Part shown: in pieces, positions 8,965 to 23,034 of the stretch
Position numbering within the stretch: position 1 is the first letter of the stretch
Layout of the letters: every line of letters begins with the position of its first letter
Program-made: the position numbers and the translations under genes
Assembly (NCBI GenBank): GCA_950022655.1
Contig: OX465589.1
Location: 33,016,892 to 33,080,891, forward strand
Direction of reading: 5' to 3'
DNA from: Alentia gelatinosa
Taxonomy: Eukaryota; Annelida; Polychaeta; Phyllodocida; Polynoidae
Length of the DNA: 64,000 nt
Notes under the pieces: model-generated
Databases searched by the model: none
What the model was told of the DNA's origin: nothing
What the model saw: only the letters and a program-made list of their open reading frames with translations

Positions 8965-10722
8965 GGCCTACTTAATTGGTCGCTAGTTTATGCAGCGACC
9001 TTGATATTGACTGCACTTGTTACTGATAGATTGGCCATCAACCCCTGTCTGTGCTGAGCTCCTCACTCTCAGTCGGATAGATTGACGTGCCGTACCGTAC
9101 GCAGAATTTAACTCACTGTCGCCAAAATTATCATAGCCCAAGACATCTAAGGATGATATGTACCAAATGCGGATATTCACTTCCAGTTAGAATTCAGCCA
9201 TGAGACTTTAACATCAGTTAGGGACACATATAACCTACGATCACCTAAAATATGAAGAAAATCGGCCAATTAGATCTAACGATATTCGTGTTTGAATCTG
9301 GTTGTATCAAATGCTGCTCTGGTGGCCAGTGTAGGCCTACTTAATTGGTCGCTAGTTTATGCAGCGACCTTGATATTGACTGCACTTGTTACTGATAGAT
9401 TGGCCATCAACCCCTGTCTGTGCTGAGCTCCTCACTCTCAGTCGAATAGATTGATGGGCCTTACCTTACGCAGAATTTAACTGACTGCCGTCCAAATTAT
9501 CATAGCCCAAGACATCTGAGGATGATGCGTACCAAATGCGGAAATTCACTTCCCGTTGGAATATGGCCATGAAACTTTAACACCAGTTAGGGACACATAT
9601 AACCTACGATCACCTTAAATATGAAGAAAATCGGCCGCTTGGATCTAACGACATTCACGTTGGAATATGGTTGTATCAAATGCTGCTCTGGTGGCCAGTG
9701 TACTGACGCTGGGTGACTATGATAAGAACTAACGTTTTAATTGACAGGTCCTGCCACCTGGTGTATTATGTGAAACCAGGTTCCTCACTACATTCATAAC
9801 GCCCTTAACATGCCCTCTTCCTGTCAGACTCAGTGGTCTAGAGGTAGTGTCAGCAAGGGAAACCTATGGTTGAGAGTTCAATCCCCTTCCATGCAAAGCG
9901 CTTTTTTTTCAAGAGTCATGGGTGAGACAGTTAGGCTGGGTGAGACAGACTCAGGCAGAGTGAGACAGACTCAGGCAGGGTGAGACAGACTCGGGAAGGG
10001 TGAGTTGAGACAGACTCAGGCAGGGTGAGACAGACTCTGGCAGGATGATGAGAGACAGACTCAGGCAGGGTATAAAAGACACGGGCAGGGCGAGATAGGC
10101 TTGGGCAGGGTGATGAGAAACAGACTTGGACAATGTGAGACAGACATGGGCAGGATAATGTGAGACAAACTGGGGCAGGGTGAGACAGAGTCAGGCAGGG
10201 TGAGACAGACTCAGGAAGGGTGAGGTGAGACAGAGTCAGGCAGGGTGAGACAGACTTGGGCAGGGTGATGAGAGACAGACTCAGGCAGGGTATGACAGAC
10301 TTGGGTAGAGCGACATAGACTTGAGCAGAGTGATGAGAGACAGACTGGGGCAGGGTGAGACAGACTCACACAGGATGAGACAGACTCAGACAGGGTGAGA
10401 CAGACTCGGGCAGGGTTAGGTAATACAGACTCAGGCAGGGTGAAACAGACTCGGTCAGGGTGAAGGGAGACAGACAGAGGGAGGGTATAACAGACATGGG
10501 CAGTTTCAGGTTAGACAGACTAGGGTAGGTCGAGACAGACTGGGGCAGGGTAAGTTGAGACAGACTGGGACAGGGTGAGAAAGACATGGGCAGGATAATG
10601 AGAGACAGACTGGGGCAGGGTTAGACAGAGTCAGGCAGGGTGAGACAGACTCGGGAAGGGTGAGACAATCTCGGGCAGGGTGATGAGAGACAGACTCAGG
10701 GAGGGTATGACAGACTCGGGCA
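8965..10722 (+). repeat. Unit 6 (1758 bp)
   Basis: B1 8965-9333, B2 9334-9702, C 9703-9919, minisatellite 9920-10722, tRNA-like 9827-9895. B1 has gccaaaatta; B2 has actgccgtcc (near 9485), which reappears in units 30 and 31. The T run is preceded by GC. Confidence 0.93.
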
Positions 10723-12480
10723 GGCCTACTTAATTGGTCGCTAGTTTATGCAGCGACCTTGATATTGACTGCACTTGTTACTGATAGATTGGCCATCAAC
10801 CCCTGTCTGTGCTGAGCTCCTCACTCTCAGTCGGATAGATTGACGTGCCGTACCGTACGCAGAATTTAACTCACTGTCGCCCAAATTATCATAGCCCAAG
10901 ACATCTAAGGATGATACGTACCAAATGCGGATATTCACTTCCAGTTAGAATTCAGCCATGAGACTTTAACATCAGTTAGGGACACATATAACCTACGATC
11001 ACCTAAAATATGAAGAAAATCGGCCAATTAGATCTAACGATATTCGTGTTTGAATCTGGTTGTATCAAATGCTGCTCTGGTGGCCAGTGTAGGCCTACTT
11101 AATTGGTCGCTAGTTTATGCAGCGACCTTGATATTGACTGCACTTGTTACTGATAGATTGGCCATCAACCCCTGTCTGTGCTGAGCTCCTCACTCTCAGT
11201 CGAATAGATTGATGGGCCTTACCTTACGCAGAATTTAACTGACTGTCGTCCAAATTATCATAGCCCAAGACATCTGAGGATGATGCGTACCAAATGCGGA
11301 AATTCACTTCCCGTTGGAATATGGCCATGAAACTTTAACACCAGTTAGGGACACATATAACCTACGATCACCTAAAATATGAAGAAAATCGGCCGCTTGG
11401 ATCTAACGACATTCACGTTGGAATATGGTTGTATCAAATGCTGCTCTGGTGGCCAGTGTACTGACGCTGGGTGACTATGATAAGAACTAACGTTTTAATT
11501 GACAGGTCCTGCCACCTGGTGTATTATGTGAAACCAGGTTCCTCACTACATTCATAACGCCCTTAACATGCCCTCTTCCTGTCAGACTCAGTGGTCTAGA
11601 GGTAGTGTCAGCAAGGGAAACCTATGGTTGAGAGTTCAATCCCCTTCCATGCAAAGCGCTTTTTTTTCAAGAGTCATGGGTGAGACAGTTAGGCTGGGTG
11701 AGACAGACTCAGGCAGAGTGAGACAGACTCAGGCAGGGTGAGACAGACTCGGGAAGGGTGAGTTGAGACAGACTCAGGCAGGGTGAGACAGACTCTGGCA
11801 GGATGATGAGAGACAGACTCAGGCAGGGTATAAAAGACACGGGCAGGGCGAGATAGGCTTGGGCAGGGTGATGAGAAACAGACTTGGACAATGTGAGACA
11901 GACATGGGCAGGATAATGTGAGACAAACTGGGGCAGGGTGAGACAGAGTCAGGCAGGGTGAGACAGACTCAGGAAGGGTGAGGTGAGACAGAGTCAGGCA
12001 GGGTGAGACAGACTTGGGCAGGGTGATGAGAGACAGACTCAGGCAGGGTATGACAGACTTGGGTAGAGCGACATAGACTTGAGCAGAGTGATGAGAGACA
12101 GACTGGGGCAGGGTGAGACAGACTCACACAGGATGAGACAGACTCAGACAGGGTGAGACAGACTCGGGCAGGGTTAGGTAATACAGACTCAGGCAGGGTG
12201 AAACAGACTCGGTCAGGGTGAAGGGAGACAGACAGAGGGAGGGTATAACAGACATGGGCAGTTTCAGGTTAGACAGACTAGGGTAGGTCGAGACAGACTG
12301 GGGCAGGGTAAGTTGAGACAGACTGGGACAGGGTGAGAAAGACATGGGCAGGATAATGAGAGACAGACTGGGGCAGGGTTAGACAGAGTCAGGCAGGGTG
12401 AGACAGACTCGGGAAGGGTGAGACAATCTCGGGCAGGGTGATGAGAGACAGACTCAGGGAGGGTATGACAGACTCGGGCA
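10723..12480 (+). repeat. Unit 7 (1758 bp)
   Basis: B1 10723-11091, B2 11092-11460, C 11461-11677, minisatellite 11678-12480, tRNA-like 11585-11653. It is close to consensus; gcaaagcgc before the T run matches units 1 and 6. Confidence 0.93.
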
Positions 12481-14239
12481 GGCCTACTTAATTGGTCGCT
12501 AGTTTATGCAGCGACCTTGATATTGACTGCACTTGTTACTGATAGATTGGCCATCAACCCCTGTCTGTGCTGAGCTCCTCACTCTCAGTCGGATAGATTG
12601 ATGTGCCGTACTGTACGCAGAATTTAACTCACTGTCGCCAAAATTATCATAGCCCAAGACATCTAAGGATGATATGTACCAAATGCGGATATTCACTTCC
12701 AGTTAGAATTCAGCCATGAGACTTTAACATCAGTTAGGGACACATATAACCTACGATCACCTAAAATATGAAGAAAATCGGCCAATTAGATCTAACGATA
12801 TTCGTGTTTGAATCTGGTTGTATCAAATGCTGCTCTGGTGGCCAGTGTAGGCCTACTTAATTGGTCGCTAGTTTATGCAGCGACCTTGATATTGACTGCA
12901 CTTGTTACTGATAGATTGGCCATCAACCCCTGTCTGTGCTGAGCTCCTCACTCTCAGTCGAATAGATTGATGGGCCTTACCTTACGCAGAATTTAACTGA
13001 CTGTCGTCCAAATTTTCATAGCCCAAGACATCTGAGGATGATGCGTACCAAATGCGGAAATTCACTTCCCGTTGGAATATGGCCATGAAACTTTAACACC
13101 AGTTAGGGACACATATAACCTACGATCACCTAAATTATGAAGAAAATCGGCCGCTTGGATCTAACGACATTCACGTTTGAATATGGTTGTATCAAATGCT
13201 GCTCTGGTGGCCAGTGTACTGACGCTGGGTGACTATGATAAGAACTAAAGTTTTAATTGACAGGTCCTGCCACCTGGTGTATTATGTGAAACCAGGTTCC
13301 TCACTACATTCATAACGCCCTTAACATGCCCTCTTCCTGTCAGACTCAGTGGTCTAGAGGTAGTGTCAGCAAGGGAAACCTATGGTTGAGAGTTCAATCC
13401 CCTTCCATGCTGAGCGGTTTTTTTTTCAAGAGTCATTGGTGAGACAGTTAGGCTGGGTGAGACAGACTCAGGCAGAGTGAGACAGACTCAGGCAGGGTGA
13501 GACAGACTCGGGAAGGGTGAGTTGAGACAGACTCAGGCAGGGTGAGACAGACTCTGGCAGGATGATGAGAGACAGACTCAGGCAGGGTATAAAAGACACG
13601 GGCAGGGCGAGATAGGCTTGGGCAGGGTGATGAGAAATAGACTTGGACAATGTGAGACAGACATGGGCAGGATAATGTGAGACAAACTGGGGCAGGGTGA
13701 GACAGAGTCAGGCAGGGTGAGACAGACTCAGGAAGGGTGAGGTGAGACAGAGTCAGGCAGGGTGAGACAGACTTGGGCAGGGTGATGAGAGACAGACTCA
13801 GGCAGGGTGAGACAGACTTGGGTAGAGCGACATAGACTTGAGCAGAGTGATGAGAGACAGACTGGGGCAGGGTGAGACAAACTCCCACAGGATGAGACAG
13901 ACTCAGACAGGGTGAGACAGACTCGGGCAGGGTTAGGTAATACAGACTCAGGCAGGGTGAAACAGACTCGGTCAGGGTGAAGGGAGACAGACAGAGGGAG
14001 GGTATAACAGACATGGGCAGTTTCAGGTTAGACAGACTAGGGTAGGTCGAGACAGACTGGGGCAGGGTAAGTTGAGACAGACTGGGACAGGGTGAGAAAG
14101 ACATGGGCAGGATAATGAGAGACAGACTGGGGCAGGGTTAGACAGAGTCAGGCAGGGTGAGACAGACTCGGGAAGGGTGAGACAATCTCGGGCAGGGTGA
14201 TGAGAGACAGACTCAGGGAGGGTATGACAGACTCAGGCA
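12481..14239 (+). repeat. Unit 8 (1759 bp)
   Basis: B1 12481-12849, B2 12850-13218, C 13219-13436, minisatellite 13437-14239, tRNA-like 13343-13411. It carries several rare states: actaaagtttt near 13246, gctgagcgg before the T run, and cattggtgag plus gagaaatagac in the minisatellite. The last two recur only in units 20 and 23. Confidence 0.93.
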
Positions 14240-15998
14240 GGCCTACTTAATTGGTCGCTAGTTTATGCAGCGACCTTGATATTGACTGCACTTGTTACTG
14301 ATAGATTGGCCATCAACCCCTGTCTGTGCTGAGCTCCTCACTCTCAGTCGGATAGATTGACGTGCCGTACCGTACGCAGAATTTAACTCACTGTCGCCCA
14401 AATTATCATAGCCCAAGACATCTAAGGATGATACGTACCAAATGCGGATATTCACTTCCAGTTAGAATTCAGCCATGAGACTTTAACACCAGTTAGGGAC
14501 ACATATAACCTACGATCACCTAAAATATGAAGAAAATCGGCCAATTAGATCTAACGATATTCGTGTTTGAATCTGGTTGTATCAAATGCTGCTCTGGTGG
14601 CCAGTGTAGGCCTACTTAATTGGTCGCTAGTTTATGCAGCGACCTTGATATTGACTGCACTTGTTACTGATAGATTGGCCATCAACCCCTGTCTGTGCTG
14701 AGCTCCTCACTCTCAGTCGAATAGATTGATGGGCCTTACCTTACGCAGAATTTAACTGACTGTCGTCCAAATTATCATAGCCCAAGACATCTGAGGATGA
14801 TGCGTACCAAATGCGGAAATTCACTTCCCGTTGGAATATGGCCATGAAACTTTAACACCAGTTAGGGACACATATAACCTACGATCACCTAAAATATGAA
14901 GAAAATCGGCCGCTTGGATCTAACGACATTCACGTTGGAATATGGTTGTATCAAATGCTGCTCTGGTGGCCAGTGTACTGACGCTGGGTGACTATGATAA
15001 GAACTAACGTTTTAATTGACAGGTCCTGCAACCTGGTGTATTATGTGAAACCAGGTTCCTCACTACATTCATAACGCCCTTAACATGCCCTCTTCCTGTC
15101 AGACTCAGTGGTCTAGAGGTAGTGTCAGCAAGGGAAACCTATGGTTGAGAGTTCAATCCCCTTCCATGCAGAGCGGGTTTTTTTTCCAGAGTCATGGGTG
15201 AGACAGTTAGGCTGGGTGAGACAGACTCAGGCAGAGTGAGACAGACTCAGGCAGGGTGAGACAGACTCGGGAAGGGTGAGTTGAGACAGACTCAGGCAGG
15301 GTGAGACAGACTCTGGCAGGATGATGAGAGACAGACTCAGGCAGGGTATAAAAGACACGGGCAGGGCGAGATAGGCTTGGGCAGGGTGATGAGAAACAGA
15401 CTTGGACAATGTGAGACAGACATGGGCAGGATAATGTGAGACAAACTGGGGCAGGGTGAGACAGAGTCAGGCAGGGTGAGACAGACTCAGGAAGGGTGAG
15501 GTGAGACAGAGTCAGGCAGGGTGAGACAGACTTGGGCAGGGTGATGAGAGACAGACTCAGGCAGGGTATGACAGACTTGGGTAGAGCGACATAGACTTGA
15601 GCAGAGTGATGAGAGACAGACTGGGGCAGGGTGAGACAGACTCACACAGGATGAGACAGACTCAGACAGGGTGAGACAGACTCGGGCAGGGTTAGGTAAT
15701 ACAGACTCAGGCAGGGTGAAACAGACTCGGTCAGGGTGAAGGGAGACAGACAGAGGGAGGGTATAACAGACATGGGCAGTTTCAGGTTAGACAGACTAGG
15801 GTAGGTCGAGACAGACTGGGGCAGGGTAAGTTGAGACAGACTGGGACAGGGTGAGAAAGACATGGGCAGGATAATGAGAGACAGACTGGGGCAGGGTTAG
15901 ACAGAGTCAGGCAGGGTGAGACAGACTCGGGAAGGGTGAGACAATCTCGGGCAGGGTGATGAGAGACAGACTCAGGGAGGGTATGACAGACTCGGGCA
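14240..15998 (+). repeat. Unit 9 (1759 bp)
   Basis: B1 14240-14608, B2 14609-14977, C 14978-15195, minisatellite 15196-15998, tRNA-like 15102-15170. C has gcaacctgg (8-bp hairpin stem) and ccagagtc after the T run, both shared with units 11 and 18. Confidence 0.93.
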
Positions 15999-17757
15999 GG
16001 CCTACTTAATTGGTCGCTAGTTTATGCAGCGACCTTGATAATGACTGCACTTGTTACTGATAGATTGGCCATCAACCCCTGTCTGTGCTGAGCTCCTCAC
16101 TCTCAGTCGGATAGATTGACGTGCCGTACCGTACGCAGAATTTAACTCACTGTCGCCCAAATTATCATAGCCCAAGACATCTAAGGATGATACGTACCAA
16201 ATGCGGATATTCACTTCCAGTTAGAATTCAGCCATGAGACTTTAACACCAGTTAGGGACACATATAACCTACGATCACCTAAAATATGAAGAAAATCGGC
16301 CAATTAGATCTAACGATATTCGTGTTTGAATCTGGTTGTATCAAATGCTGCTCTGGTGGCCAGTGTAGGCCTACTTAATTGGTCGCTAGTTTATGCAGCG
16401 ACCTTGATATTGACTGCACTTGTTACTGATAGATTGGCCATCAACCCCTGTCTGTGCTGAGCTCCTCACTCTCAGTCGAATAGATTGATGGGCCTTACCT
16501 TACGCAGAATTTAACTGACTGTCGTCCAAATTATCATAGCCCAAGACATCTGAGGATGATGCGTACCAAATGCGGAAATTCACTTCCCGTTGGAATATGG
16601 CCATGAAACTTTAACACCAGTTAGGGACACATATAACCTACGATCACCTAAAATATGAAGAAAATCGGCCGCTTGGATCTAACGACATTCACGTTGGAAT
16701 ATGGTTGTATCAAATGCTGCTCTGGTGGCCAGTGTACTGACGCTGGGTGACTATGATAAGAACTAACGTTTTAATTGACAGGTCCTGCCACCTGGTGTAT
16801 TATGTGAAACCAGGTTCCTCACTACATTCATAACGCCCTTAACATGCCCTCTTCCTGTCAGACTCAGTGGTCTAGAGGTAGTGTCAGCAAGGGAAACCTA
16901 TGGTTGAGAGTTCAATCCCCTTCCATGCAGAGCGGGGTTTTTTTCAAGAGTCATGGGTGAGACAGTTAGGCTGGGTGAGACAGACTCAGGCAGAGTGAGA
17001 CAGACTCAGGCAGGGTGAGACAGACTCGGGAAGGGTGAGTTGAGACAGACTCAGGCAGGGTGAGACAGACTCTGGCAGGATGATGAGAGACAGACTCAGG
17101 CAGGGTATAAAAGACACGGGCAGGGCGAGATAGGCTTGGGCAGGGTGATGAGAAACAGACTTGGACAATGTGAGACAGACATGGGCAGGATAATGTGAGA
17201 CAAACTGGGGCAGGGTGAGACAGAGTCAGGCAGGGTGAGACAGACTCAGGAAGGGTGAGGTGAGACAGAGTCAGGCAGGGTGAGACAGACTTGGGCAGGG
17301 TGATGAGAGACAGACTCAGGCAGGGTATGACAGACTTGGGTAGAGCGACATAGACTTGAGCAGAGTGATGAGAGACAGACTGGGGCAGGGTGAGACAGAC
17401 TCACACAGGATGAGACAGACTCAGACAGGGTGAGACAGACTCGGGCAGGGTTAGGTAATACAGACTCAGGCAGGGTGAAACAGACTCGGTCAGGGTGAAG
17501 GGAGACAGACAGAGGGAGGGTATAACAGACATGGGCAGTTTCAGGTTAGACAGACTAGGGTAGGTCGAGACAGACTGGGGCAGGGTAAGTTGAGACAGAC
17601 TGGGACAGGGTGAGAAAGACATGGGCAGGATAATGAGAGACAGACTGGGGCAGGGTTAGACAGAGTCAGGCAGGGTGAGACAGACTCGGGAAGGGTGAGA
17701 CAATCTCGGGCAGGGTGATGAGAGACAGACTCAGGGAGGGTATGACAGACTCGGGCA
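15999..17757 (+). repeat. Unit 10 (1759 bp)
   Basis: B1 15999-16367, B2 16368-16736, C 16737-16954, minisatellite 16955-17757, tRNA-like 16861-16929. B1 has gataatgactg. Confidence 0.93.
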
Positions 17758-19516
17758 GGCCTACTTAATTGGTCGCTAGTTTATGCAGCGACCTTGATAT
17801 TGACTGCACTTGTTACTGATAGATTGGCCATCAACCCCTGTCTGTGCTGAGCTCCTCACTCTCAGTCGGATAGATTGATGTGCCGTACCGTACGCAGAAT
17901 TTAACTCACTGTCGCCCAAATTATCATAGCCCAAGACATCTAAGGATGATACGTACCAAATGCGGATATTCACTTCCAGTTAGAATTCAGCCATGAGACT
18001 TTAACACCAGTTAGGGACACATATAACCTACGATCACCTAAAATATGAAGAAAATCGGCCAATTAGATCTAACGATATTCGTGTTTGAATCTGGTTGTAT
18101 CAAATGCTGCTCTGGTGGCCAGTGTAGGCCTACTTAATTGGTCGCTAGTTTATGCAGCGACCTTGATATTGACTGCACTTGTTACTGATAGATTGGCCAT
18201 CAACCCCTGTCTGTGCTGAGCTCCTCACTCTCAGTCGAATAGATTGATGGGCCTTACCTTACGCAGAATTTAACTGACTGTCGTCCAAATTATCATAGCC
18301 CAAGACATCTGAGGATGATGCGTACCAAATGCGGAAATTCACTTCCCGTTGGAATATGGCCATGAAACTTTAACACCAGTTAGGGACACATATAACCTAC
18401 GATCACCTAAAATATGAAGAAAATCGGCCGCTTGGATCTAACGACATTCACGTTGGAATATGGTTGTATCAAATGCTGCTCTGGTGGCCAGTGTACTGAC
18501 GCTGGGTGACTATGATAAGAACTAACGTTTTAATTGACAGGTCCTGCAACCTGGTGTATTATGTGAAACCAGGTTCCTCACTACATTCATAACGCCCTTA
18601 ACATGCCCTCTTCCTGTCAGACTCAGTGGTCTAGAGGTAGTGTCAGCAAGGGAAACCTATGGTTGAGAGTTCAATCCCCTTCCATGCAGAGCGGGTTTTT
18701 TTTCCAGAGTCATGGGTGAGACAGTTAGGCTGGGTGAGACAGACTCAGGCAGAGTGAGACAGACTCAGGCAGGGTGAGACAGACTCGGGAAGGGTGAGTT
18801 GAGACAGACTCAGGCAGGGTGAGACAGACTCTGGCAGGATGATGAGAGACAGACTCAGGCAGGGTATAAAAGACACGGGCAGGGCGAGATAGGCTTGGGC
18901 AGGGTGATGAGAAACAGACTTGGACAATGTGAGACAGACATGGGCAGGATAATGTGAGACAAACTGGGGCAGGGTGAGACAGAGTCAGGCAGGGTGAGAC
19001 AGACTCAGGAAGGGTGAGGTGAGACAGAGTCAGGCAGGGTGAGACAGACTTGGGCAGGGTGATGAGAGACAGACTCAGGCAGGGTATGACAGACTTGGGT
19101 AGAGCGACATAGACTTGAGCAGAGTGATGAGAGACAGACTGGGGCAGGGTGAGACAGACTCCCACAGGATGAGACAGACTCAGACAGGGTGAGACAGACT
19201 CGGGCAGGGTTAGGTAATACAGACTCAGGCAGGGTGAAACAGACTCGGTCAGGGTGAAGGGAGACAGACAGAGGGAGGGTATAACAGACATGGGCAGTTT
19301 CAGGTTAGACAGACTAGGGTAGGTCGAGACAGACTGGGGCAGGGTAAGTTGAGACAGACTGGGACAGGGTGAGAAAGACATGGGCAGGATAATGAGAGAC
19401 AGACTGGGGCAGGGTTAGACAGAGTCAGGCAGGGTGAGACATACTCGGGAAGGGTGAGACAATCTCGGGCAGGGTGATGAGAGACAGACTCAGGGAGGGT
19501 ATGACAGACTCGGGCA
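17758..19516 (+). repeat. Unit 11 (1759 bp)
   Basis: B1 17758-18126, B2 18127-18495, C 18496-18713, minisatellite 18714-19516, tRNA-like 18620-18688. It has gattgatgtgcc in B1, gcaacctgg in C and ccagagtc after the T run, the same trio as unit 18 about 12.1 kb away. Confidence 0.93.
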
Positions 19517-21275
19517 GGCCTACTTAATTGGTCGCTAGTTTATGCAGCGACCTTGATATTGACTGCACTTGTTACTGATAGATTGGCCATCAACCCCTGT
19601 CTGTGCTGAGCTCCTCACTCTCAGTCGGATAGATTGACGTGCCGTACCGTACGCAGAATTTAACTCACTGTCGCCAAAATTATCATAGCCCAAGACATCT
19701 AAGGATGATACGTACCAAATGCGGATATTTACTTCCAGTTAGAATTCAGCCATGAGACTTTAACATCAGTTAGGGACACATATAACCTACGGTCACCTAA
19801 AATATGAAGAAAATCGGCCAATTAGATCTAACGATATTCGTGTTTGAATCTGGTTGTATCAAATGCTGCTCTGGTGGCCAGTGTAGGCCTACTTAATTGG
19901 TCGCTAGTTTATGCAGCGACCTTGATATTGACTGCACTTGTTACTGATAGATTGGCCATCAACCCCTGTCTGTGCTGAGCTCCTCACTCTCAGTCGAATA
20001 GATTGATGGGCCTTACCTTACGCAGAATTTAACTGACTGTCGTCCAAATTATCATAGCCCAAGACATCTGAGGATGATGCGTACCAAATGCGGAAATTCA
20101 CTTCCCGTTGGAATATGGCCATGAAACTTTAACACCAGTTAGGGACACATATAACCTACGATCACCTAAAATATGAAGAAAATCGGCCGCTTGGATCTAA
20201 CGACATTCACGTTGGAATATGGTTGTATCAAATGCTGCTCTGGTGGCCAGTGTACTGACGCTGGGTGACTATGATAAGAACTAACGTTTTAATTGACAGG
20301 TCCTGCCACCTGGTGTATTATGTGAAACCAGGTTCCTCACTACATTCATAACGCCCTTAACATGCCCTCTTCCTGTCAGACTCAGTGGTCTAGAGGTAGT
20401 GTCAGCAAGGGAAACCTATGGTTGAGAGTTCAATCCCCTTCCATGCAGAGCGGGTTTTTTTTCAAGAGTCATGGGTGAGACAGTTAGGCTGGGTGAGACA
20501 GACTCAGGCAGAGTGAGACAGACTCAGGCAGGGTGAGACAGACTCGGGAAGGGTGAGTTGAGACAGACTCAGGCAGGGTGAGACAGACTCTGGCAGGATG
20601 ATGAGAGACAGACTCAGGCAGGGTATAAAAGACACGGGCAGGGTGAGATAGGCTTGGGCAGGGTGATGAGAAACAGACTTGGACAATGTGAGACAGACAT
20701 GGGCAGGATAATGTGAGACAAACTGGGGCAGGGTGAGACAGAGTCAGGCAGGGTGAGACAGACTCAGGAAGGGTGAGGTGAGACAGAGTCAGGCAGGGTG
20801 AGACAGACTTGGGCAGGGTGATGAGAGACAGACTCAGGCAGGGTATGACAGACTTGGGTAGAGCGACATAGACTTGAGCAGAGTGATGAGAGACAGACTG
20901 GGGCAGGGTGAGACAGACTCCCACAGGATGAGACAGACTCAGACAGGGTGAGACAGACTCGGGCAGGGTTAGGTAATACAGACTCAGGCAGGGTGAAACA
21001 GACTCGGTCAGGGTGAAGGGAGACAGACAGAGGGAGGGTATAACAGACATGGGCAGTTTCAGGTTAGACAGACTAGGGTAGGTCGAGACAGACTGGGGCA
21101 GGGTAAGTTGAGACAGACTGGGACAGGGTGAGAAAGACATGGGCAGGATAATGAGAGACAGACTGGGGCAGGGTTAGACAGAGTCAGGCAGGGTGAGACA
21201 GACTCGGGAAGGGTGAGACAATCTCGGGCAGGGTGATGAGAGACAGACTCAGGGAGGGTATGACAGACTCGGGCA
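19517..21275 (+). repeat. Unit 12 (1759 bp)
   Basis: B1 19517-19885, B2 19886-20254, C 20255-20472, minisatellite 20473-21275, tRNA-like 20379-20447. B1 has gccaaaatta and a private atatttacttcc (near 19726), which removes the GTG used by the spurious 65-codon frame. Confidence 0.93.
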
Positions 21276-23034
21276 GGCCTACTTAATTGGTCGCTAGTTT
21301 ATGCAGCGACCTTGATAATGACTGCACTTGTTACTGATAGATTGGCCATCAACCCCTGTCTGTGCTGAGCTCCTCACTCTCAGTCGGATAGATTGACGTG
21401 CCGTACCGTACGCAGAATTTAACTCACTGTCGCCCAAATTATCATAGCCCAAGACATCTAAGGATGATACGTACCAAATGCGGATATTCACTTCCAGTTA
21501 GAATTCAGCCATGAGACTTTAACACCAGTTAGGGACACATATAACCTACGATCACCTAAAATATGAAGAAAATCGGCCAATTAGATCTAACGATATTCGT
21601 GTTTGAATCTGGTTGTATCAAATGCTGCTCTGGTGGCCAGTGTAGGCCTACTTAATTGGTCGCTAGTTTATGCAGCGACCTTGATATTGACTGCACTTGT
21701 TACTGATAGATTGGCCATCAACCCCTGTCTGTGCTGAGCTCCTCACTCTCAGTCGAATAGATTGATGGGCCTTACCTTACGCAGAATTTAACTGACTGTC
21801 GTCCAAATTATCATAGCCCAAGACATCTGAGGATGATGCGTACCAAATGCGGAAATTCACTTCCCGTTGGAATATGGCCATGAAACTTTAACACCAGTTA
21901 GGGACACATATAACCTACGATCACCTAAAATATGAAGAAAATCGGCCGCTTGGATCTAACGACATTCACGTTTGAATATGGTTGTATCAAATGCTGCTCT
22001 GGTGGCCAGTGTACTGACGCTGGGTGACTATGATAAGAACTAACGTTTTAATTGACAGGTCCTGCAACCTGGTGTATTATGTGAAACCAGGTTCCTCACT
22101 ACATTCATAACGCCCTTAACATGCCCTCTTCCTGTCAGACTCAGTGGTCTAGAGGTAGTGTCAGCAAGGGAAACCTATGGTTGAGAGTTCAATCCCCTTC
22201 CATGCAGAGCGGTTTTTTTTTCAAGAGTCATGGGTGAGACAGTTAGGCTGGGTGAGACAGACTCAGGCAGAGTGAGACAGACTCAGGCAGGGTGAGACAG
22301 ACTCGGGAAGGGTGAGTTGAGACAGACTCAGGCAGGGTGAGACAGACTCTGGCAGGATGATGAGAGACAGACTCAGGCAGGGTATAAAAGACACGGGCAG
22401 GGCGAGATAGGCTTGGGCAGGGTGATGAGAAACAGACTTGGACAATGTGAGACAGACATGGGCAGGATAATGTGAGACAAACTGGGGCAGGGTGAGACAG
22501 AGTCAGGCAGGGTGAGACAGACTCAGGAAGGGTGAGGTGAGACAGAGTCAGGCAGGGTGAGACAGACTTGGGCAGGGTGATGAGAGACAGACTCAGGCAG
22601 GGTATGACAGACTTGGGTAGAGCGACATAGACTTGAGCAGAGTGATGAGAGACAGACTGGGGCAGGGTGAGACAGACTCCCACAGGATGAGACAGACTCA
22701 GACAGGGTGAGACAGACTCGGGCAGGGTTAGGTAATACAGACTCAGGCAGGGTGAAACAGACTCGGTCAGGGTGAAGGGAGACAGACAGAGGGAGGGTAT
22801 AACAGACATGGGCAGTTTCAGGTTAGACAGACTAGGGTAGGTCGAGACAGACTGGGGCAGGGTAAGTTGAGACAGACTGGGACAGGGTGAGAAAGACATG
22901 GGCAGGATAATGAGAGACAGACTGGGGCAGGGTTAGACAGAGTCAGGCAGGGTGACACAGACTCGGGAAGGGTGAGACAATCTCGGGCAGGGTGATGAGA
23001 GACAGACTCAGGGAGGGTATGACAGACTCGGGCA
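21276..23034 (+). repeat. Unit 13 (1759 bp)
   Basis: B1 21276-21644, B2 21645-22013, C 22014-22231, minisatellite 22232-23034, tRNA-like 22138-22206. B1 has gataatgactg, C has gcaacctgg, and the minisatellite has the cccacagg state. Confidence 0.93.
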